DNA of 64,000 bases from Ailanthus altissimus (GCA_946807835.1 OX327710.1:15674501-15738500), one strand, 5' to 3'; counted from the stretch's first letter, positions 35,529 to 47,945 are shown. Numbers and translations are program-made. Notes: generated from the letters alone by a model not told the origin.

Positions 35529-37727
35529 CTAAAAGTGCCCTGTATTTGATGTACTCAGCTCTGAATCTCCATAATACCATCGAGGTTGTGTGTGAACTGC
35601 ATAAAGACTTCGGAGGAAAAATCTATCAAGATGTCGAAGAGGTTGTCTATGGAGACGTAGCAGTGGTTGTCTTTGAAGGCTTTGAACTTCCGCAGTATCT
35701 TCTTCTAAGTCCGTGTTATCTTCCGACTCTGCATTAGAAGGCAGTTCAAGTTCAGCATCAGATTCATCTTCAAAGTCTGCATGAGAAGGAAGTTCAGATT
35801 CAGCATCAGATCTATCTTCAAAGTCTTCAACAGATTCATCTCCAAAGTCAGCATGAGAAGGAAGTTCGAATTCTGCTTCAATGGATTTCAAACAGGGACG
35901 AAAAGCATTTCGACTGGCTCTATCCTTCCACTGCAGCTCTTTCCACCAGTTTTCCTTTCCCCTAATAAGAAGTTCACGTTCCTCTGCGTTCTTAGGATCC
36001 AGTGGAAGCTTATTAAGCTTTGGACATTGGAGTACTCTAATTTCCTTCAATTGGGGGAAGAGCAAGGCTCTCTGGAAAATGTCACTTAGATTCGGTAGAC
36101 CTTCTAATTGAAGAATTTCAAGCTTTGCAAATGGGTCTATTCTTCCTACTATCTTCTTCATCATCTTTCGAGCATCCATAAATTTTGTAATATTAATTAC
36201 TTCTTCGATATCAGAACAGTGTAATATAGACAGTATCTTCAGGTTTGGAACAAAAACAACCCATGTCAGGTCCCTCGCTTTTGGGCAAGAGCATATCTCA
36301 ATTGTGTGAAGGCTGTGGAAACCATGAGATTGTATCTGCCGTACGTCTGGAGCACAATCCATTGCCAACTCTTCCAGATTTTTACATTCTGAAATACATA
36401 ATGTATTCAGATGCTTCATCTCCGCTAAAAATAGAACACCGAGTGAATGTGCATCATCGAGGCGTTGAAGTCCGAGAGTTTGCGTACACCTCTTTAGCTT
36501 ACCAGAGCTCAAAAATTTTTGAAGAGCAGATGAACTTTTTAAGTTGATACTCAACATATCTAATTTTTGCAAACGAAGCAAGTTCCTTATCAAAACTATC
36601 CATAAAGCCATGTCACGAATCACATCATGCATTTTTACATAATCATCTTCTTCTTCCAATAAACATGCACGAATAAGCGTACCAACAATGGAGTATCCTT
36701 CATTTTGTGATCTGCTTCTATAATTTTCATTCAAAAATCCCTCACTAATCCAATAATCTATTAAAGTCCTTTTGTGAATCCTGTAGTCTTCAGGAAATAA
36801 ACTACAATATAGGAAACAAGATTTAATTTTGTCGTTGGGCAATTTATCATAGCTGAACTTTAATTGAGGATATACGGCCATTTGCATACCTTGAAATTGA
36901 GAGGCTGAGCTTCTCAAGAGCTCAATTTCATGTTTCCATTCCTCGGGTGCACTCTTGTCAACCATGGCTCGACCAATGGTAATGAGTGCTATTGGTAACC
37001 CATCACACTCTTCGGCCATGGTCTTGGCTAGCTTAGGAATATAATGATGGTGGTTCAGTGTGTTTTCCCCAACCTTCATTTTAAACAATTCCCAGGCTTC
37101 CTCGGGTGGCAAACACTCCACTTTAAACTTCTTCTGAGCTTCCATGAGGCCACAAACATTGACAAAACGAGTGGTGAAGACTACCTTGGATGAGTTTATT
37201 GGGTCGGGAAGAGGGACACCCACCTGTGATAAATCAACACCATCCCAAATATCATCCAATAGTAATACAAACTTTTTCTTGCTCAAAATCTCGAAGATGT
37301 CTTGAGCTTTATCTTCGAGACGTTTATTATTCCAAGACTCGTTGGACAAACACAGCTTTTTCCCAATTTCTTCTTGAATCTTCTGGAGTTGTAGGTCTTT
37401 AGAAACCGTTACCCAAATTACAATATCAAAGTTGTTCAACATATTGAACAACTTGTTATTGATTTGGGTTAATAGGGTAGTCTTACCGACTCCCCCCATC
37501 CCATAAATGCCAATGATCCCTACTTCTTGTTCTTGTAGGCACCTCCAAACTTCACTAAGTGTTTTTTCTTGACCAATTATTATTGGCTGATCAACAGTTC
37601 TTTTAGTCACAGCAGCTGCTGGTACCCATTCAGCCACCACGTCAAAAGCTCCTTCAGCCTTCAAGGTAGTTACAAGTTGCAGCTTCTCAACTACTTTTTG
37701 CCCCAACTTGCAGCTTGATATGAGGTT
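35529..37727 (-). pseudogene. CNL immune receptor, main part (split by copia)
   Basis: A continuous 732-codon frame holding the NB-ARC and a shortened LRR region of an RPS5-class receptor. Counting from the TTG at 37706: P-loop G-M-G-G-V-G-K-T-T at 69-77, kinase-2 L-L-L-D-D-I-W at 148-154, G-L-P-I-A at 236-240, M-H-D at 359-361. Directly after D-M-A-L-W-I (370) the sequence jumps to late LRR sequence; compared with the intact paralogue about 175 residues are missing, in frame. Residues ~611-672 form an acidic tail with repeats of E-L-P-S-(H/N)-A-(D/E), followed by a basic Arg/Leu-rich end. The first 107 codons lie across the copia element at 42864-43184. There is no good start codon here, so it is at best a truncated product. 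Confidence 0.92.
35737..35880 (-). repeat. Acidic tandem repeat within the NLR C-terminus
   Basis: Three imperfect coding units of roughly 45-70 bp share GCATGAGAAGGAAGTTC and ATCTTCAAAGTC-type phrases on the plus strand. They encode E-L-P-S-H-A-D-F-(G/E)-D-E-S-like units. The intact paralogue at 59737 has no such tail. Confidence 0.8.
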
Positions 37728-37732
37728 CTTGG

Positions 37733-37928
37733 TGTTAATTACTCAAATGTAAAGAGGAAGAAGAAAGAAATGCAAATAAGAAGAACAAAGAAGAAGAAGA
37801 AGAATCGGTTCTATCTTGCAAAAGTGAGAGCAAAATGATAAGAAACAATACAATAGAAAATGAGAAATAAGGGAAATATAAACAAACTAGTAAACGACTA
37901 AAATACCCTTCTAATAAATATTCTAATA
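37733..37928 (-). repeat. 3' LTR of the young copia element
   Basis: 196 bp; differs from the other LTR at G/A near 37749 and in AAGGG versus AAGAG near 37872. A purine tract, minus strand TTGAGGGGGG (37929-37938), precedes it. Confidence 0.95.
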
Positions 37929-37941
37929 CCCCCCCTCAAAC

Positions 37942-40900
37942 TCACGATGCAGCAGCAAGAAGCATCGAGAGTTTGCTAACTAGAAAACGAAAACGTGAAA
38001 TAGAATGCGACTTAGTAAAAAAGTCAGCAAGCTGCAAGGATGAAGAAACAAAAGGCAACGTAATGGTGCCATTCTTGAGGTGATGACGAGTAAAATGACA
38101 ATCAATTTCGATGTGCTTAGTCCGTTCATGAAAGACTGAGTTGTGAGCAATCTGAATAGCACTTTTGTTATCACAATACATAGGAGTGGGAGAAGAAAGG
38201 GAAACGCCCATATCGGCAAGTAACCAACGTAACCAAACAATCTCTTTGGTAGTAGATGCCATAGCACGGTACTCTGCTTCAGTAGAAGATTGAGAGACAA
38301 CAGTTTGTTTCTTGCTTTTCCACGAAATAAGAGAATCCCCCAAAAAGATACAAAAACCAGTAACAGACTTGCGACTTGTAGAATCACGACCATGATCAGC
38401 ATCAGAATATGCACACAGTTCCAATGAAGAAGTGGATGGAAGTAAAAGACTATGAAAAATGGTACCCCGCAGATACCGCAAAATACGAAGAACAGCTGCC
38501 CAATGAATGGTAGTAGGAGAAGCAACAAACTGACTAACAATATGAACAGCATATGCAATATCTGGACGAGTGATAGTGAGGTAGACCAAACTGCCAACAA
38601 TAGTGCGATATAAGGTAGGGTCTGACAAAGGATTACCATCTGAAGGAGAATACTGAACATTGAGCTCACAAGGAGTATCAACAGTTCTAGTATCAGTGAG
38701 ACAAGCACGCTCAAGAATATCAGCAGTGTACTTAGATTGAGAGAGAAGATAGCCTTTTGGAGAGAAGGCAACTTCAATACCCAGAAAGTACCGTAAAGGG
38801 CCCAAATCCTTCATTTCAAACTGATGAGTTAATTCTGACTTTAATACTGCAATACCATCAACATCATCACCAGTAATAATCATATCATCAACATATAGAG
38901 AAAGCAAAATACGACCAGTAGTGGTGCACTTGACAAAAAGAGCGGAGTCATGATTACTGGAGGAAAACCCAAGAGAAGTGATAACAGTAGAAAACTTCTC
39001 AAACCAAGCTCGAGGTGCCTGTTTGAGACCATATAGAGCTTTCTTAAGCTTGCAAACTTCACCATGCTTATGAGAAATACCAGGCGGGGGAACCATGTAA
39101 ACTTCTTCATGTAAATCACCATTCAAGAAAGCATTCTTAACATCCATCTGAGATATATTCCACTGGCGAACAGATGCAATTGCAATAAGAGTACGAACAG
39201 TAGTCATTTTTGCAACAGGAGCAAAAGTCTCCTCATAATCCATACCATACTGCTGAGAGAACCCCTTTGCTACCAATCTAGCTTTGTAGCGTTCAACAGA
39301 CCCATCAGACTTGGTCTTGATTTTATATACCCAACGAGAACCAATTGTACTTTTACCAGAAGGTAAAGGTACCAAATCCCAAGTACCAGTTTTTTGCAAA
39401 GCAGAAAGTTCGTCAGTCATAGCATGCTGCCAAAGAGGGTCAAGAATTGCCTCTTTATAGGATAAAGGCTCAGAAAGACAATGAATAGATGCTAAAAAGG
39501 AAGAAAATGAACTGGAATAACAAGAGTAAACAAAATCTGAAAGGTGAGTAGACTTACGAGTACGCTGAGGATAACGAGAAGTAGAATCCACAATCTCAAG
39601 AGGAGCTTGGGCAACTGCAGGAGGAGTGGGATTATCAAGAGCTCTAGACTGCAACGCACCAGTATCTCCAGAACTAACAGTGCGAACCCTGCGAGAATAA
39701 TAAAGAGGAAAAGGGACTATAGGAACAATAGATGAGTTAGAGTCTGTAGTGGAAGGGACATGTGGAGAGAAACTATCTGTATGGTTAGAGAAAGGATCAA
39801 TATGAATGAGATCAGATTTGGTCAAATTGTGAGTAGTAGCAGGAATAGAAAAGAAAGGTATGTGCTCAAGAAACACAACATGACGAGAACAATATAGTTT
39901 TTGTGACACTGGGTCAAAACAACGATATCCTTTTTGCCCTTCACCATAACCAAGAAACACACAAATGGTAGAGCGGGATGACAATTTAGTACGCTCTACA
40001 TGAGGAAGAAGGACAAAACAAGTAGAACCAAAGACTCTTAAGGAAGAATAATCAGGAGCATACCCATATAATTTTTCAAAAGGTGACAAACCTAAAGTAT
40101 GAGATAAAGGGATCTTATTGATGAGGTTGACTGTAGTAAGAACTGCTTCTCCCCAAAACTCACTAGGAACTGAGGATGACAACAAAAGAGAGCGAGCAGT
40201 TTCAACAATGTGCCTATGTTTTCTTTCAGCAACACCATTTTGTTCAGGAGTATCTGTACAAGAAGTTTGGCGAATAGTTCAATCTAAAGCAAGTAGATCA
40301 CAGAATTTATTGGAAGTATATTCACCACCCAAATCACATCTAAAACACTTAATAACTGCAGAATGTTGAGTTTTTACAAGAGCTCGAAAGTTACTATAAA
40401 TGCCAAAGAAGTCAGAACGACGTTTCATAAGATAAATCCAACAAAAACGAGTGTAATCATCAATAAAAGAAACATAATATCGAGACCCCCCTTTTGTAGC
40501 AATGGGAGAAGGTCCCCACACATCAGAGTGGACTAAATCAAATGGTGCAATAGAACAAGAAGTACTTCGATGAAAAGGTAAAGCAGAAAATTTTGCAAGT
40601 TTACAACCACTACAATCAGAAATATCATGAGTTTGCAAATTTCCTAAGGCACCCATAGAAGCTAAGAATCTTAAACGAGAAGATGATACATGACCGAGAC
40701 GAGAATGCCATAAATAAAAACTAGATGATGAAGGAGACAAACGAAATGAAGACAAGTCAACACTAGGAGCTGCAAATACTGGTAATCTCAGCTCGTCCAA
40801 AACATATAATCCCCCTCGCCTACGACCTGTCCCAATCAACTTCTGAGACTGCGGATTCTGCACATAACAAGAGGTAGAAGAAAATGACACTGAATAACCA

Positions 40901-42192
40901 GAATCACACAATTGACTAACAGAAACAAGGTTCAATGTAAGCTTAGGAATGTGATAAACATTAGAGAGTGACAAATGAGATGTGTCAACAGAACCAACTC
41001 CTTTTAATGGTAGAGGAGTACCATCAGCAGTCATGACAGACACAGAGGATGTAGGACATAAAGAAATAAAGGATTTCGAATCAGGAGACATATGATGTGA
41101 AGCTCCAGAATCTAAAACCCATGTGGATGACAACATACCTGAAGAGCTAGAGGGTAATTGACTTTTCGAAGAAAATGTGGACATAGCATGTGGCTGTGTA
41201 GCAAGAAACTTCTGAAACTGTTCAGAAAGGGCTGCAAATGCGGGATTTAAGGATGAGGTTCCGGATCCAAAAGAATCAGATGGTGGTACAACTGCTGCAG
41301 TGTTAACCTGTGGAGGACGATATGATCGTGGTTGAAATTGACTTCCAAACTGTGGAGGCCTGAATTGATGCCTTTGCTGGTGTAGTTGTGGTACTTTATT
41401 TAATAGCTTAGGGCATTGAGCCTTCCAATGTCCTTTTTGCTTGCAAAAACTGCATTCATCAATCCCAACCCTTGAGTGAGGCTTATTTTCATAGTGAGCA
41501 GGAGGTTTAGAAGGAACTACAAAAACTGATGCATTAGGTACCGGGAGAATTCCTTTTCCTGTCTGAGTCTTAAGGCGTATCTCGTCAGCCAAGAGTTCAC
41601 TAACTACTGAATCGACAGATGGAAGTGGGCTACGATGCAAAATAGAGCCACGAAGACCCTCAAAATCATCACGAAGTGCCATCAAAAATTGAACCAGACG
41701 TTGCTCTTCTCTACGAGCAATATAAGCTGCACAAGCACGTAGTTCTTCCGATTCTGTAAGAGCCAACTGATCCCAAAGATCTGTCATTGCAGAATAGAAC
41801 TCTTGAATACTCATGCCTTTCTGTTCAAGAGCTCGAATATCATGTTCTAACTGATATTGTTTTGCAAAGTTAGACTGTGTATACAATCTTGCCAAATGTT
41901 GCCAAACCTCCTTTGCTGTTTCATACTTTGCCAATTGAGTACCTATTGAGTGTTCAACAGAATTGTTTATCCAAGTGATAATTTTTGAATTATCAACTTC
42001 CCAATTATCTAATAGTTTTTCATACTCTGCCTTATCACTTGTACTTGTAGGTTTACTCACAATTCCAGAAACATAACCCCACATTTTTTTGCCTTTCAAA
42101 AAGTTCTTCATCACATAACTCCAATACGAATAATTTTTTCCATCTAATCTTACACTAATGGACTGTAGCGAGTCATCTCTATTACTAGCCAT
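37942..42192 (-). pseudogene. Copia gag-pol polyprotein with one in-frame stop
   Basis: One reading frame of about 1,415 codons from ATG 42190-42192 to 37942, broken only by a TGA at 40279-40281 (after residue 637). In order: gag; CCHC knuckle C-S-F-C-K-Q-K-G-H-W-K-A-Q-C (247-260); protease D-S-G-A (361-364); integrase H497, H501, C527, C530; core Asp557 and Asp620. The stop falls between the second catalytic Asp and the Glu of P-E-Q-N-G-V-A-E. Then come reverse transcriptase with Y-V-D-D and RNase H with the D-A-D-H and T-E-A-E-Y motifs, ending at the D-F-F-T-K region. All catalytic residues I can check are kept. The stop alone should prevent reverse transcriptase production unless read through. 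Confidence 0.94.
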
Positions 42193-42655
42193 TGCAAATA
42201 CAAACAGTGCTTAAATTTCCAGAATTACAAATATGCCCGAGTTTTCCAGAAATTGCAAAAACACCCCTGAACTTTTTGAAATTGCAAAAACACCCCAAAA
42301 AGCTAAAATTTTGACAGAATGGTCCCTGCAAATCTTTCAATCCCCTCAATATAGAGTACCCAAAACCAGAATGTTTTCCTTCTACAACTAATTTCTCACT
42401 AGAACAATACCAATCCAAAATACAACCACAAATTCGAAATAATCATAATATGCCAAAATTAGGATCAATCTCTATGCAAACATGCTTGACCTTTGTGAAA
42501 CTTGAAAGGAACTGGTTACCCAATGTTAGAACAATAAATCCTTACTTGATTGAAGCCACAAAATAAAGTGAAGAAGTTGAATCAAATGAGAATCTTGAAC
42601 CCTCAAAATTTGCCCTTGTTCTTGAAGAGATAAAAAGACTACCTTCCATAACCTT

Positions 42656-42667
42656 GCTCTGATACCA
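42656..42667 (-). other. Primer-binding site of the young copia element
   Basis: The minus strand reads TGGTATCAGAGC immediately inside the 5' LTR, a perfect initiator-Met tRNA primer-binding site for copia elements. Confidence 0.93.
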
Positions 42668-42863
42668 TGTTAATTACTCAAATATAAAGAGGAAGAAGAA
42701 AGAAATGCAAATAAGAAGAACAAAGAAGAAGAAGAAGAATCGGTTCTATCTTGCAAAAGTGAGAGCAAAATGATAAGAAACAATACAATAGAAAATGAGA
42801 AATAAGAGAAATATAAACAAACTAGTAAACGACTAAAATACCCTTCTAATAAATATTCTAATA
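42668..42863 (-). repeat. 5' LTR of the young copia element
   Basis: 196 bp, nearly identical to 37733-37928. It would start retroelement transcription on the minus strand, the same direction as the NLR it interrupts. A run-through transcript into the NLR from the 3' LTR is conceivable but not shown. Confidence 0.95.
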
Positions 42864-43184
42864 CTTGGAACAATAGCCTCCAAGACATAGCTTCTGAATT
42901 TCTTGAGTTCCATCTTCCTGCAGCTGACCAACTTCAATTTCCACATCGTGCACTCTAGTAAGCCACAATTGCACTTTGTTCAACCGTTTCATTTGTTGTT
43001 GCTCAGCAACGGTAACCCTTGTTATCACGTCGTTCCTTGCTTGAACTAAATCTTCTAGTGCAGTATGCAAGGCATCAAGATTGTCCTCGAGCTGACGTAT
43101 ATATGTGGCCTTTCCAGCAGTGCAATTTTGGAAACAAGAGAAAACGTTGTCAGTTGATATTGTAATTGACAAAATGCTGCCCAT
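42864..43184 (-). pseudogene. CNL immune receptor, N-terminal part (split by copia)
   Basis: The first 107 codons of the NLR continued at 35529-37727. It begins MGSILSIT (Gly2 and Ser6 fit N-myristoylation, expected to anchor RPS5-class receptors to the plasma membrane). A coiled coil follows (Q-L-E-D-N-L-D-A-L, Q-A-R-N-D-V), then L-C-L-G-G-Y-C-S-K. The LTR begins at the codon boundary after Lys107. Removing the element and one CTTGG copy joins this frame to the P-loop part without a shift. With the element present, translation stops one codon into the LTR. Confidence 0.92.
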
Positions 43185-46100
43185 GGATGTTATATAAGAT
43201 TTAAACAGAGGAAGAAGAGATATGATATTGACGGGAAAAATTTTAGGCTTCAGAGGTTATAAGAAAGAAGGAATTTTATTGAGGAAGACAAGAGAGGCTT
43301 TGAAGATTGCAATGTGAAGGAGAGGTGAGAAAGCTTATTAAACGCACTAGTACTTGGCCGGTCAACTTTAGTTAATTATGATTTTAATTCTCATCCAATG
43401 ATTGAATGCATGATCTGGAAGCGAAAAGTCAGGAAATTACGAAGTCAACAACACGTATTTGATAAATGTCTTGTGAGTATAAAATTCGAAATGCTGAAAT
43501 TCAACTTGTCGGCCTAAGGAGTGAAAGAAACATGAAATCTAGTTAGCACGCATCTTCCTCTCTTCTTCTTCTTCTTCTTTTTTGTTTAAGTGATATATCC
43601 TACATTATTTAATGGCAACTTGTTTGGTGGAAGAGATCAAAGTCAACATTCTTTTTTCTCTCATTAGCATTTATTGAAAGAACTGGAAATTCCTCCCAGT
43701 AAAAGTCAACATTCCTCTCATTAGAATATAATGAAAGAACTTGGCCATTCAGTAATATTGGATTGAATTAGTCGATTTGAACATATTGGTTTGAATCTTT
43801 TTTTTTTTAAATTAATTTTCAAAGATATTAATCAAATTGAAAGTGATTTTGTTTAAATAGGGTAGTATTTGCGAAAGCATGTTTTGTGTTGCATTATATA
43901 GTTTAATTATAAAATTTGTACAATAATTTGTGTAAAATTCTATATTTTTTTTAAAAAAAGGTTAATATAAAACTAATGAATGTATTTATTTTTGTTATGA
44001 TTTATGCAGAATTCTACCAAAAATAAGTTTAAAAAAATAGATAATTAAGAAAATAAAAAAGAGATTGGTGACCGAGGACAGACATATGGATCACAATTTC
44101 AGTCTCAAGAATCTCCAAATCCAAGAATGAAAGATTCATTACCAACCAGGAAAGAGGACAAGGATGATAATGCCAATCAACCTTCTCTATTATCATCCCT
44201 AATGAAGCACTTCAAGAGATAATTTCCCCCCTCCCATCCCTTTTTTTTTTAAAAAAAAATCAATAAATGTAATATTATTGATTAAAATCATATATATTAT
44301 ATTTTAATATTATTGATATAAAATCAAATAGATTATCAGAATGCTATACAAAATAGGTCTATTAAAGTATGTCGAAATTTAAATTTCTTACTGAAGAGAA
44401 TACAAACAACTCCATTACGGATGACTCTCAATAATTGAGATCTCTACTTTATTGTGGATGGAGAATTCTATCCTCGTGTAAGAGAGATAAAATAACTATC
44501 ACGCAAAAACAAAATACATAAAAATTACATAACTCATACATTTCATATATTACATAACTACCTTTACTAGTCTTATCCTATAGCCAAATAATAACTAATC
44601 CCATTTTAATTCCAATGGTTGTGAGGGGACTTGAAGATCATCGAAGAATACTCTGTTGAAAATGTTTTTCTCAATAAACTCATATCTAATATTTTTATTC
44701 ACAACACATGAGCATTTAAAAAAATTAGAATACATATCTGAACTTGAAGTCGTTAGAATTCTCTTTGATTTGGTTAAATTTGGGCGGCTGCAATTGAGAA
44801 AGAAGAAGAGAAAAAATACGAGAGAGGAGAGAAATAAAGAGAAATGAAAAATTCTACTCTGCCACAAAAATTATAAACTCAACGAACTAACTTTATAATA
44901 TATAGAAAAGAGTGGAAACCTACTCTTAATAAAAAAATATATAATACTCATGCCATTATGAGTCATAAATAATATTTATAAATGGTCACTCTTATTTAAA
45001 TAATATATTATAAAATATAATATATCAAAATAATTTATTATTAATATTGTAATCACTAATAAAATAAATTAAATAAAAATATTTTAAATAATTTAACATT
45101 AATTACGTAATAATTTAATTTTATTAAACAATAAAATAAATTATTATACCAGTACACTAAAATAGTGAGACTAAATACAAAATATTCCAACATACTCTCC
45201 ACCGAATGTAGGCAAAGTGGCTCTTGTTGAACATAGCTTGCTTGGTGAGCAGTGGCTACTCCTCCGTAGTGGTTAGTAGCGGCGGTTGGGGATCCCAGAA
45301 TGCGCAAAGGGAAAATTTGAGGGGCAGCGCCAAGGATGCTCGCGATTGTAAGTAGCACTGCAAGGGTAAAAACGACGACCGGCGGCTCAATTAAGTATAG
45401 AAGTCTCGGCAGAGGTCGATTGCTGACTGGGCTTGCACAAGCCGGACAACAACCAGAAACAGAGGAAAACAGAAGAAAACAAACGAAAATGCGCTGGAAA
45501 TGGAAAAGAAAAAAAGAGAAAAACAAAGAAAATTGGAGAGGAGAAGTTGTTTAGTATTACACATAATAAAATTCTTGTCTTGGGTCTAATAAGTAAAACT
45601 ATCGTAGAAAGGAAGGTAAGTTTAATCTACTTAACTGATACTCGGCTAAATGGACAAGGGCGGAGCAAATTTGGCTCCATGGCAAATTTTTTTTTTTTGG
45701 AGTGCTAATTATATAAAGGTATATCAAAAATAAGAAAATGTCTGCCTTCAAGGTATGTCATTCAAAGGGAAATAATAATAATAATAGGGCCAATTATGAA
45801 AGTGTCTTTGCAAGTGTGGGGATAATTATGAAAGTATCTTGGCAAAGTATGGGGGAAATTGAGTAACAAATCGTTTTAGAAAGTCAAAATATCTTCATGA
45901 GATATGGAATGTTTGGCTTCTAAAGTTTAGCTAAATAATTAATAAAAAATAAATGATATCTATTTTTTTTATATTAGATTGAATGTTGACTATTTATACC
46001 TTCACCAAATTATTACAATAATCTTGATTCAATAAGCTTGACTGAGTTTAACCTAGTTAAATAATTATTATCTTTACATAAAATTATGATAACTTTTATA

Positions 46101-46185
46101 CCATTATATTATTTAAAAACCATATAAATATATATTCATTGTTATTATTTTAATATTTCAATTACATTTAATATAAAGTTAATGC
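43185..46185. other. Intergenic, no supported gene
   Basis: AT-rich sequence upstream of the split NLR. A 156-codon minus frame at 45056-45526 starts with a hydrophobic stretch and has a C-P-A-C, but plus-strand frames overlap it and no family is recognisable. The GC-richer part 45180-45480 may be a transposon remnant. Confidence 0.45.
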
Positions 46186-46187
46186 TA

Positions 46188-46332
46188 CACTTTTTAAATA
46201 ATAACTTAAATTGATGTGTCAAATAATTATTAGATAATAAAATGATACAAATTTTAAAATTATTTATTATATTATTTTATCACTCAATAATTATTTGACA
46301 AATCACTTAAGATAAAACAAATTTAGGATATC
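46188..46332. mobile_element. Small fold-back MITE (~145 bp)
   Basis: CTTAAATTGATGTGTCAAATAATTATT at its left (from 46204) recurs inverted as AATAATTATTTGACAAATCACTTAAG at its right (to about 46312), with an AT-rich centre. It has no coding. The family is not assigned, because the ends and duplication are obscured by AT-rich flanks. Confidence 0.6.
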
Positions 46333-46845
46333 TTTTGAGAAGTATAACATTATTTTTAATGTAATATATATTTATAATTTTATAAAAAATTATAACTATA
46401 ACTTTATTTATATTAAACTTATAAAAGTTAATTATGTGTAGTATATTTTGAATTTTTTTTTATATTTTATATAAAATTATAAAATAACATAAAAATAGAA
46501 ACGATTGTGCACTCCACTAGTCATCGACAACTGTTAGCCACCATTTTCGTTGACTCTTAGCTGTTGGTGGTTGATTAACTCACTTAAAGAACCATTAAAC
46601 TCAAAATTTTATGATATTACAATAATGTAACTATTTTCAATAATGATACATTCTTAAGGAGTGCTAATCAAAGAGATAAAAGCACCGACCATCATAGGGA
46701 GACATTTAATTAGTGGGACATTGGATTGCACCACCAATTCTATTAGATAAATTGACAATTAACCAATTTGATAAAAGGAGTAATGCAGTTTCACACATTA
46801 TTGTTGTGGCTACCGCTCTTCTTTCCTTAGTTGGCACTCTACTAA

Positions 46846-47945
46846 AGTTTTTTTTTGTTAAAAAAAAAGAAAAAAAATACATTTTTGTCTTATTAGTTGG
46901 ATTTAATTCTAAATTTTATCTTACGAATTTTAAAAATTTTAATTTTATACTAGTTCGTTAATAAGATTCTATTAGATTTGACTAAAAATCTTTTTTAATA
47001 GTACATTGATAAATTTATTCTCAGTTATTATGTTAATTAAAAATAATGATATGAGTACATTATACAATGTACATGTGTTAGTCATTAATAGGCTATTAAA
47101 AATAAAAAACACGTGGCACGCTTTAATAAGTTCAAATTTTAATATTTATTAAAAATTTATTTTATAATTAAAAAAATAAAACTGAACCACCAACAACGGC
47201 GATTGCCGTCGCTGGCCATCGTCGATTGTCGAATTTCAATAACGAAAATAATTAAAATTTACGTTATTGAATTCTATTTTTTTATATTTATACAATAGTG
47301 GAATCATTTTTGTCAAAAGAAAATAAAAAGGTGGCCAAAAAATAGATTAAAAATAGAGGGAGGGTGGCGACCAATCTATCTAATGGTGAGGACGGTGTCG
47401 TTCGACCGCGAACGGTGGTGGTTGCCACCAACCACCACAGGCCGGTGATCGTGCGGCCAATGATGGGGCAGCGCTAATCTGTCCAATGGTGGGGGGATGC
47501 ATGTCATCGCCCCGCCATTCGACGGCGAACGGCGGTGGCCGCCGCCTCCTACCATATTTGTTTTTCACTTTTGGCACATCTACAATACTCTATTAACAAA
47601 AAAAAAAAATCATATCATTGCGTAAATTTTAAGTCAAATCGTAATTGGTTACCGACGACCGGTTGACTACTGACGGCGGCGACAACTGCTCTCTTTTTAT
47701 TTATTCATTATTTTATTTAATTATTTAAGTGATTAATCAATGGTTGACATGTGAATATTTTGTGTTAGTACATTTTAAAGTTTTGTGTAAAGTGATTATT
47801 TTGCTCTAGTATTAAAAATAACAAAATTTTACTAATGAATTAAGATAAAATTAAATATTTTAAAATTTATAAAATTAAATCAAGCTCATAGAACAAAAAT
47901 ATCATTTGCTAAAAAAAAATTATCATAATATTGCATATATAATAA
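46846..47945. mobile_element. Long inverted-repeat element (MULE-like?), ~1.1 kb
   Basis: The segments 46846-47110 and 47690-47945 are imperfect inverted copies, sharing TTTTGTTAAAAA-like tips and phrases around ATTTTAATTTTAT and ATGAGTACATT. The interior (47170-47690) is GC-rich with GCC/GGC-rich phrases such as CGAACGGCGGTGGCCGCC and has short open frames only. Long terminal inverted repeats around a GC-rich core suggest a non-autonomous Mutator-like element; the target duplication is unclear. Confidence 0.45.

Larger units (their letters stand above)
37733..42863 (-). mobile_element. Young Ty1/copia element inserted in an NLR exon
   Basis: A full-length 5,131-bp element with 196-bp LTRs (37733-37928 and 42668-42863) that differ at 2 positions by my reading, about 1%. 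Perfect target duplications CTTGG lie at 37728-37732 and 42864-42868. The LTR termini are TATTAG...TTAACA on the minus strand, with TA rather than the usual TG at the 5' end in both copies. The primer-binding site, polypurine tract and one long polyprotein frame are all present. The short LTRs and single polyprotein suit an Ale-like lineage, but this is tentative. The insertion is recent and splits the NLR exactly after codon 107. Confidence 0.96.

Noticed and set aside
37190..37402. Plus-strand open frames opposite the NLR genes (also at 35546-36547, 50800-51276 and 61547-61801)
   Set aside because: Antisense shadows of conserved NB-ARC or LRR coding sequence.
45056..45554. 156-codon minus frame with a hydrophobic start and plus-strand frames opposite
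   Set aside because: No recognisable domain, frames are open on both strands, and the C-terminus is AT-derived Phe/Leu/Tyr-rich sequence.
47380..47577. Pro/Arg-rich 65-codon frame
   Set aside because: It lies in the GC-rich core of an inverted-repeat element and contains the repeated P-P-P-F-A-V-E phrase produced by DNA repeats.
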